Source: Porites lobata
Taxonomy: Eukaryota > Cnidaria > Anthozoa > Scleractinia > Poritidae
DNA length: 64,000 nt
NCBI GenBank assembly: GCA_942486035.1
Contig: CALNXK010000024.1
Span: 1,878,501-1,942,500, forward strand
Direction: 5' to 3'
Notes under the pieces: generated by a model
What the model was told of the DNA's origin: nothing
Database searches by the model: none
Seen by the model: the letters and a program-made list of their open reading frames with translations, nothing else
Shown here: positions 57,201 through 64,000 of the stretch, piece after piece
Position numbering within the stretch: position 1 is the first letter of the stretch
How the letters are laid out: the number at the start of each line of letters is the position of its first letter
Made by a program: the position numbers and the translations under genes

Positions 57201-58923
57201 GAAGTCAATAAGCCAATAAAAAATTACTTTGAAAGAGTAATTGGCAATACTTTATAACAAAATAAACTAGGCAATCGTGACAGAGCTCTTTAAGTAACAT
57301 TCCCTTTGTTTATTCGACAGTCAAGATATGGAAAAAATAAATTAAATGAGATTTAATTTTGTATAGGTTAAACGTGACTCAGTTGATCACTCTTCTCCTT
57401 GATTCCAAAAAAATTCCCGTTCTCTGCCACATGGGAGATTTTGGATGTGGAAATGGAGGATGGACACCGGTCATGAAGATGGATGGCAACAAGGTAGACT
57501 TTTCAGTAGTTTGATTAAAAGTTCGGGAACGAAAGTGAAAAAAAAAAAAGGTTATTAAATACCGCGGACTTGATTCTTTAAGCAGTAATTCTCAATAGGA
57601 GTCCGGAGTGCTATTTAAATGATTTTTCTAAAAATGTCCGAGGGGCTTATTTCCCTTTAGAACGCTTTGCACAGGAGCAAAACTTTTTTGGAAAATGGCA
57701 TCCACGATAAACGCCAGTCTCCTGCAGTTTTTAGACACTATAAAGAACTGAGGTGGACAGTGTCAAGAACTTTTTACATCGTATTAGTAACGGGAGCCTA
57801 TAGGGCCCTGCTTTCGGCGACGTTCAGCGAATTAACAGCGTATTAAACTTTAACCAGTGCAAGTAACAACCTTAATTTACAGTTAGTATCCGGTGGTCGG
57901 CATAAAGAGTACTTAAATTGCTTAGCCTTGACAAATCTCCCATATGAAAGGGGTGAATTTTTGGTGAATTATATTAGTCTACATGAGTTTTTAAACCGTG
58001 CGAAAACTGTTCGAAGGATCATCTGTTGCCTAGAAATTTCTAAAGCTTGAGAAAGGCTGAAAATTTCTGGATAACTGCTCCACGCGTTTATACTATCAAA
58101 AATTATATGCTCTATTCTTACTAGTAAAATACACGAAGTTCATTTACACAGCAAGAGCCTCAAACGATGATCCGAAGTAATCTGATCATGAGACAATGAG
58201 ACAAACCACAGCAGGACTGTAGCGGGATCCAACGTTTGTTGATAAAATTAAGAGTTTCGCAATATTTCTGCGATCCCAAGGTAATGGAGCCTTACTAGAT
58301 GTACAGGCGAAATAACCTTCCGACCATACTTGAATCAAATCATTCTTTACCTATGATGGAGACTGTTGTTCTTAACAATTTTATCACAGCAAACTTTTCA
58401 CTTCGACGCCAGTCTCTGGAGCAACAAAGAAACCTTTAACCTTGACGGAGGGAAGACTGGGTTTGACTTACAGGAGACTAAACTACCTTCCTACTGGAAC
58501 ACATCTTTCTCCAAGATCTGCCTCGGTATGAAGATCGGCCAGCAGATCAGGTTTATTGTCATCAACAAGAAGGCGAACTCCTTGTACTCTCTGATCGCTG
58601 ATGGCCAATACCGCAAGACCTCACTGGGTCGCGGCACGTGGAAGTCGCTGATTGGTTCTAAGGCCTGTTTACAAAGGAAATGTAACAGGGAAGGATTTAA
58701 TGCCAAGAGTAACAAGCAGAGTAATTCGGGTAAGGATCAGTCAAAAGCAAGAATCGGTTTCCTCGGCAACAATGAAAACGATTGCGATAAGTGTGACTCT
58801 AGAATCGGGTTTGGTACTGGTGGATTGTATGATAACAGCAATACATGTGGCAACGAGGCTACGTATTATACAGACAACGGCAAGAAGCATATAAAGGGAA
58901 TAGGTTATATCTTGGTACAGTAA
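54254..58923 (+). CDS. SOMP5-like secreted PAN-EGF protein, copy 4 (complete, six exons)
   Basis: Exons 54254-54326, 55253-55527, 55862-55973, 56825-56867, 57367-57493 and 58390-58923 give 387 residues. Same architecture as copy 3: signal peptide (MFSLSFCLLPLFSFIPNAVF), PAN/apple-like, EGF (TPCMSSSCQNGGTC...CRCKEGFYGEFCE), GDFGCGNGGWTPVMK, C-terminal domain to GYILVQ. Differences from copy 3 include seven residues in the EGF module, several acidic-to-basic or neutral changes (FECLG to FKCLG, KEAN to KKAN, GSEAS to GSKAC, GRDK to GRGT) and an added Cys in SKACLQRKC. The proximal promoter lacks the TATA-like segment of copy 3, so transcription may start from the exon at 51735. Candidate poly(A) signal at 59225-59230. 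Confidence 0.9.
57143..57230. repeat. Short palindromic MITE in intron 4 of copy 4
   Basis: Orthologous to 36352-36435 in copy 3, with a few substitutions in the arms. Confidence 0.75.
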
Positions 58924-59224
58924 AACGATAGCACCAAAACTAGGAAGCAGTCAAGATCAGTCAAGTCTTTTTTGTATCCTCAGTTAGTAGTCTATCCTTT
59001 TGGATTTGGATTCAGTTTATAATTATTCCCTGCCGTTATATTTCGTTATTACACGGGCACCAGTAACTAATTTCGTAAACTTACAAGGCGAAAGGAATTA
59101 CATCTAGTAGCTTTTTGACTGAACTATACAACAACGTGTTCGAGTGGTAATGCCACTCAACACAAGCTTCAACATAAGGATAAAAACCCGCCACTTGGAA
59201 AAAAGATGACCAAAAGATAGTTAA

Positions 59225-59230
59225 AATAAA
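59225..59230 (+). terminator. Candidate poly(A) signal of copy 4
   Basis: AATAAA about 300 nt after the stop, conserved with copy 3. Confidence 0.4.
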
Positions 59231-59974
59231 GGTTTCGCCAAGCTTAAATGAATTTTTCTAGATTCAAAGTATGTGGATAATGGCAAAAATGAATGAATGA
59301 ATGAATGAATAAGTAATGATTAGAAATGAATTATGTATTATTTTAAATGTCAAGCCCAAAAAATAATTTCGTGGTTTTTACCTGATTTCTAATTCTTGGT
59401 TATATCCAAGAAGACGGCCAAGATGGCGACCATGTTTGGAGCCTCCAGTAGCACCACCACCCATAAAATATACCTCATCTTGTTGAGAAGATCAAAGGCT
59501 TTTCACTGAAGGCAAAATCGCTTCGAAATACTGCAACATACCAAAAACTCCAGGGAGGGGTTCCGTCAACCCCCCCTTTCTGCCACGGTGGGGGTATATG
59601 AGAATTTGCGTGTTATAAAATAACCATGCTTTTAATACTTATCTCATTACAGTCAAGCCAGGTCCAGCGTAACCCTCCCCCACTAAGATTCCATTATTTG
59701 AAAGTTGAATCCGTTGGTAGTTGTAGATTTCAGATTCATCTCTGCATTCATGCTTAATGACCAGTGAATTTATATGCAAGGCAGTTAAAATTTTTGCCTG
59801 CTCGGTCTTCTTACATTTGATGTGTGTCGGTTTCAAAGCAATTTTGTCCATTCAAAGATTTTTTCATTCTGACCGAATACAAAGAGGTTATTGTAAAAAA
59901 AAATTCACTGCTCACCACGCATGCAGGAACTCAGATTCAAATTTGATACATGTTTGTATTGATTTTCTGTACTA

Positions 59975-60224
59975 CAACCCTGGTCAAAACGTATTGGGAC
60001 ACTTGCAGGAAATTATGCACAAATATAATACGCACTTTGCTAAATTAACTCATATTCTTCCTCTTAAAAAAGCTTGGGGATGTTGTTATAAAGGGTTATT
60101 TCTGCTGTCCCCCTCTCCCCCAAGCACATAACGTCAACACAGCACCGAGGGGGAAGGGGGCAGGGAAGATGCCTCAATTTGACGAGCTATTGCGTTAGTG
60201 TCCCAAGAGTTTTGACCAGGGTTG
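59975..60224. mobile_element. Mariner-type MITE (unit B)
   Basis: Same element as at 39117-39355, with CAACCCTGGTCAAAA ends and TA outside each. It was inserted before the duplication. Confidence 0.75.
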
Positions 60225-61208
60225 TAGCTCACTTGGCTGGGATAGCAGGCCGCTCACGATTTAAAACCGTAAGAGGCAAAACCAGTAAGGGTTGTTGTTA
60301 CTGTACAAAGTGCAGTCAAGAGCCATAATGGCTCTTGGTGCAGTTAATTATACTCGTCTGGTATTGCTTAAGATTTAAGCTGATTTCTCATTCTAACTGT
60401 ATTACGACAAATAATATATAGATTTAGCCAAGGCTAAAAGCGAAGCGTCCATTTTTAGACTTTTCATTACTTAAAACGAATAAGGTTCACCCTATTCCAA
60501 TCCAGAAATTAATGCTGATTTTAAAACAAAAAATAAAATCAAATTCGATCACAGTAACAGAGAAAAGAATTCTTACCCATACGTGTGCATCATTGTCCCC
60601 CTCTCCCTTCACCACACCCCTTTCAAAAGTTTATTACTCATGAAATTTATTGTTTTCTGGTTGTCATTCACGAAACTCTTTGGCTGCGTCAAGTTCACGG
60701 TTTATGTTTATAGGTCAATCTATCCGTCTCAAGGAGATTCTAACCAAATGTTAAAGAAGGCCGATTTTTATGTTAGAATATGTTTTCTTTGCAAAATCGG
60801 ACCGACAAATCGTTATTGTACCTACATGTACCCGGTAGATTATATCTGATAAGCAGTAACCTTTACTATAAGTTAGACTTTTTGTTTCCGAAAAGACCCA
60901 AGAAGGTTGATGAACTTTTTTAACATTTCCCCCTACGAACAACCATAATTTCGTAGTCTACACAAACTGCCCTTTGCGCGTTGTGTGTTTTTAATAATGC
61001 GCCTAAATGTGCGCTAGACGTAAACTACAGCAAAGACACGAGTCTGTCATAAGAATACTAGACAAATCTTATAATTACGTTCTTTCTTTTCGGCGAGAAG
61101 AAACAATGAACACAGGCGTAAATCACACGCCATGCTTAAACCATTTTAAGACATTTCATTCACGCTTCATTCAGACGGGGAACCCGAAAACACTGACCCC
61201 CGGTCCAT

Positions 61209-62514
61209 AGACTAGGCCTTGGCGGATTGTGCTAGCAATAATTGGAGCAAAAAAGCATCATTTTTTAAACGACCACTGCCACGGCATAATTAGCAAATTT
61301 TAGCACTTTTTGGAGCATAAATTCATAAAATTTAGTAAATAAGGTGTATTTACCTACAGAAATAAAAAATTAAATCAGCCGCAGGGAAGCAGGTTCTATT
61401 CTCGGCTTGCACTGTCACGCAATGAAAAATAAAAATGCAAACCATTCAATACAGAAGGACTAGAATCTGGGAAATGAAAAAAGATAAATATACAAAAACC
61501 CTTGCCAAGAATCAGGTCTGTGAAATATTTCAAACGCGAGATATTGGGAAAAACGGTTTACCTAAATTTACAAAGCTTTGTATGGAAACGCCATGTTGGT
61601 GTCCGTTTCAGGAACACCAATATGGCTGCCGGATACCAACAGAAACATCTGTTTTCGAGTTTTCCTACTAATGCGTGAATTCTTCGCTTGAGGAACTCAT
61701 AAAGATTACAGTAATATTTATTCTGAGACAAGGAATGTTTAGATTGTAAAATCTCCCAAAATCGGTAATGTTTTTAACCCACATAAGAGCTTTTCCGGTC
61801 GCCAGCTAAATGCCGCGTCACACAAAAGCCTGGAAATTCAAGCGTCTTCTCTCGCAAAACGAAGAACCCTTTCGAACCAAAAATTTGTTTATGTAAAGAT
61901 GTTTAGGTACTGTAATACCTCGTGAAAGTAGAAACTCAGAAGAATCGATAGTTTCTTAGTTTGATTTTTGGTGACGTCACGTGCAACCCAAGAATTGGTG
62001 CAGCCTTTCTCTGCTGCAGCTGAGCGAGCCTTCTCCCTACTCTCGGCGGCATTTAGCGATCAGCAGGACAGCGCTCTGGCAGACTATCTCCAGGCCAGCG
62101 TAATGTTGCAGTACTGACAATAATATAAGTGCTGATGTTGACTTGTGTATTCTTATCCATGTTTATTCAAGCAATTATTGGTGCTGAAAGAACTCAGAAC
62201 TGCCAAGACAAGTTGATTGACTTCGTGGCTTGACACTTTCAACGTTGTAGTTCGCTATAGTTTGAGTTAGTTTAAATCAAGATAGTACTATATTCTAAAT
62301 TTACAACAACAGTTTATTTGAAAAACATCATAATTTGTTGTCGTTATTGCGCGCCTATATGTAGAGAATCTACGTCATTTGTGAGCATAATTTCGGAAAT
62401 CAGGAGCATAATTTGGGAAATCTGGCAAAATTTTGCATAATTTGGCAAAATTTCGAGCACCGCTAGTAGGATAATATGCCACTTTTAGGAGCACAATCCG
62501 CCAAGGCCTAGTCT
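61209..62514. mobile_element. AGACTAGGCCTTGG-ended element (unit B) with nested MITE
   Basis: The same terminal inverted repeat as at 40351-48770. This copy lacks the Harbinger element but contains the 593 bp MITE at 61401-61993. Removing that leaves about 0.7 kb, the probable original size. Confidence 0.75.
61401..61993 (+). mobile_element. 593 bp MITE, second copy
   Basis: Begins CTCGGCTTGCAC, ends GTGCAACCCAAGA, with ATT on both sides (61398-61400 and 61994-61996). Unit A at 48241-48260 has the empty site GGTTCTATTGGTGCAG. Length and target duplication equal those of the copy at 10073-10665 once orientation is allowed for. Confidence 0.88.
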
Positions 62515-62903
62515 CTATCATCTCCTCATTGCTTAGTTATTCTGCATGAATTCTAAAGACGTTTACCCATCACCCACGCATTATTTATGAAGACAAGAGA
62601 AGCCCAAAGGAAGCTCCCATACCCAGGCTAATCACCTTTCCTAGCAAATTTACCAGAGAACTATTTTGTCTCGAGGCAGGGTTTTAACTGCACTATACTC
62701 ACTTCAACTGACGTTTTAAATAAACATTTTGTCTCAACAAGCTGGTTATATTTCTAAGCAGGTTTATTTATAGCGAAAACAAGGCGAACTTATAAATTAT
62801 TTCATACAACTTCGTTAATTAGAATTTTCTTAAGCGGTCATAATCTCTTATCGGGGTGCCATGGCTTGGAACCAAACCAAACACGTGGGACAGATGATCT
62901 TAT

Positions 62904-64000
62904 TAGCTTTAAACTTGCGACATCCTAAGATATAACTTTTTATTTTATTTTTATTTTTTGACCTATTTCTTCTTATTATATTATTGTATCCAAATAAATC
63001 TTGCTTACCCAGTTACGTTTATAAGAGTCGATAGGAACATATATAAAATTGTAAATCGTAGTGCTAAATTATTGTTAGTTAATCACCAGTTTTAATATCT
63101 ATAGGTTGTAATCGTCACACAGCATGTCTAAAAACCAGCTTGCTGAGCCAATTTAGTGTGTTTAAATAAAGTTGATTGATGGATTGATTGAGAGTTTCTC
63201 TATTAACTCTTTCCTTTTAACGCCGAGTAATAAACAAATAAATAGTCAAGAGCTAAAATTCAGCTGGGTATTGTCATAACACTGAGCTTAAATTAAAAGC
63301 TCTTTTAACTCTTCCTTCTTAACGACGGAAATGAATTAATAGAGCTGAAAAACAACACCATCTGAGCTTATAAGTTACTGCATATAACTTTCTTTATAGT
63401 GGTCTTCTTTTATCTCTTATCCTTTAACGTCAATGAATATATTAACAGCTACAAATAAGCCCAGGGGTAATAATTAAAAACTTTATACGTGCAATTTACA
63501 AGTGTAGTGCTGCCATTGTTCTCAGACTCTAAAACAATTTGTTTTAGAGTCTGAGAACAATAGCTACTCTTGCAAACTACACGTGTACAAGTTTTATTAA
63601 ATTGACCCCAGGGTTTTTACATTGCCCAACAACCGCAGAATCAATTATTCAGAAAATAGATGTGATATTAAAATTTGAATGTACTGTTAGAAGTATAAGC
63701 CTAAATACAGAAATGTTTAATGCCTTTGCTCGGTAGTCTAAATATCTGGCATACATTCAAAATTTAAGTTGCATAAGAGATGGTCAAGCCGTACTTAGAT
63801 CTGCGGTTCTAGATTTCTCTTGAGCGGTTTAGGTTGCATTAAAATTCACTGCAACTGTCATTTTGTCTATTTAAATGTGTCAAGAAGGTCTTAAACATAT
63901 TTGACAATTACAAACAAAAGAAAGAAATCGTGAAATAGAAGGAAAACCGTTTTGAATATGTTAATGAAATATTTAGTTAGCACTGAATCTGATCTTTCCA
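62904..64000. repeat. Start of unit C of the tandem duplication (cut by window end)
   Basis: Third copy of the unit start, including the LINE-like tail (to about 63195) and the intact 47 bp palindrome (63515-63561). At the very end it follows unit B rather than unit A (GTTAGCACTGAATCTGATC), so it probably keeps the 1.8 kb with the extra first exon. A fifth SOMP5-like gene is expected beyond the window. Confidence 0.85.

Larger units (their letters stand above)
49445..62903. repeat. Tandem segmental duplication, unit B
   Basis: Second copy of the unit that starts at 29607. It lacks the Harbinger insertion and the 550 bp of 31879-32428. It has about 1.8 kb (50464-52264) missing from unit A and a 593 bp MITE (61401-61993). 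About 280 bp present in unit A near 48855-49130 is absent here near 62590. The junction to unit C at about 62900 has the same sequence as the A-B junction. Confidence 0.9.

Overview
The window looks like scleractinian coral (stony cnidarian) nuclear DNA. It is AT-rich, its genes are split by GT-AG introns, and it is crowded with short inverted-repeat DNA transposons. Its main genes encode a secreted PAN/apple + EGF + C-terminal domain protein that I recognise as the coral 'uncharacterized skeletal organic matrix protein 5' (SOMP5)-like family. No bacterial features, tRNA gene, rRNA gene or CRISPR array were seen. All gene models come from reading exons, splice sites and intron phase by eye.

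Layout (+ strand unless stated): 173-2347, last two exons of SOMP5-like copy 1 (5' part outside the window). 2348-5599, intergenic with a TA-flanked mariner-type element. 5600-16648, complete six-exon SOMP5-like copy 2, whose introns carry many elements, including a TTAA-flanked giant inverted repeat at 9904-12617. 18877-29152, an unrelated eight-exon gene for an unrecognised secreted protein, with a 3.9 kb CACTA-like element in one intron. 29607-49444 (unit A), 49445-62903 (unit B) and 62904-64000 (start of unit C) form a recent tandem segmental duplication. Unit A carries SOMP5-like copy 3 (33270-38060), unit B carries copy 4 (54254-58923), and a fifth copy may follow beyond the window.

The two duplicated units are natural replicates. 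Unit A acquired a 7.7 kb PIF/Harbinger transposon with both of its genes (DDE transposase 40615-42108 on +, Myb/SANT-like partner on - near 43073-43817), and unit B keeps the empty site. Unit B instead carries a 593 bp MITE whose empty site is in unit A, and the same 593 bp MITE with the same AAT target duplication sits inside the giant inverted repeat at 10 kb. Unit B has an extra signal-peptide first exon (51735-51816) that unit A lost. Unit B's proximal promoter lost about 46 bp containing the TATA-like sequence.

Copies 2-4 share exon lengths (275, 112, 43-46, 127 and about 520-535 nt) and intron phases, so this is one family amplified in tandem. Copies 3 and 4 differ most conspicuously in the EGF exon and in charge. 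The likely biology is a cluster of secreted matrix proteins diversifying by tandem duplication, with transposons repeatedly rewriting introns and promoters.
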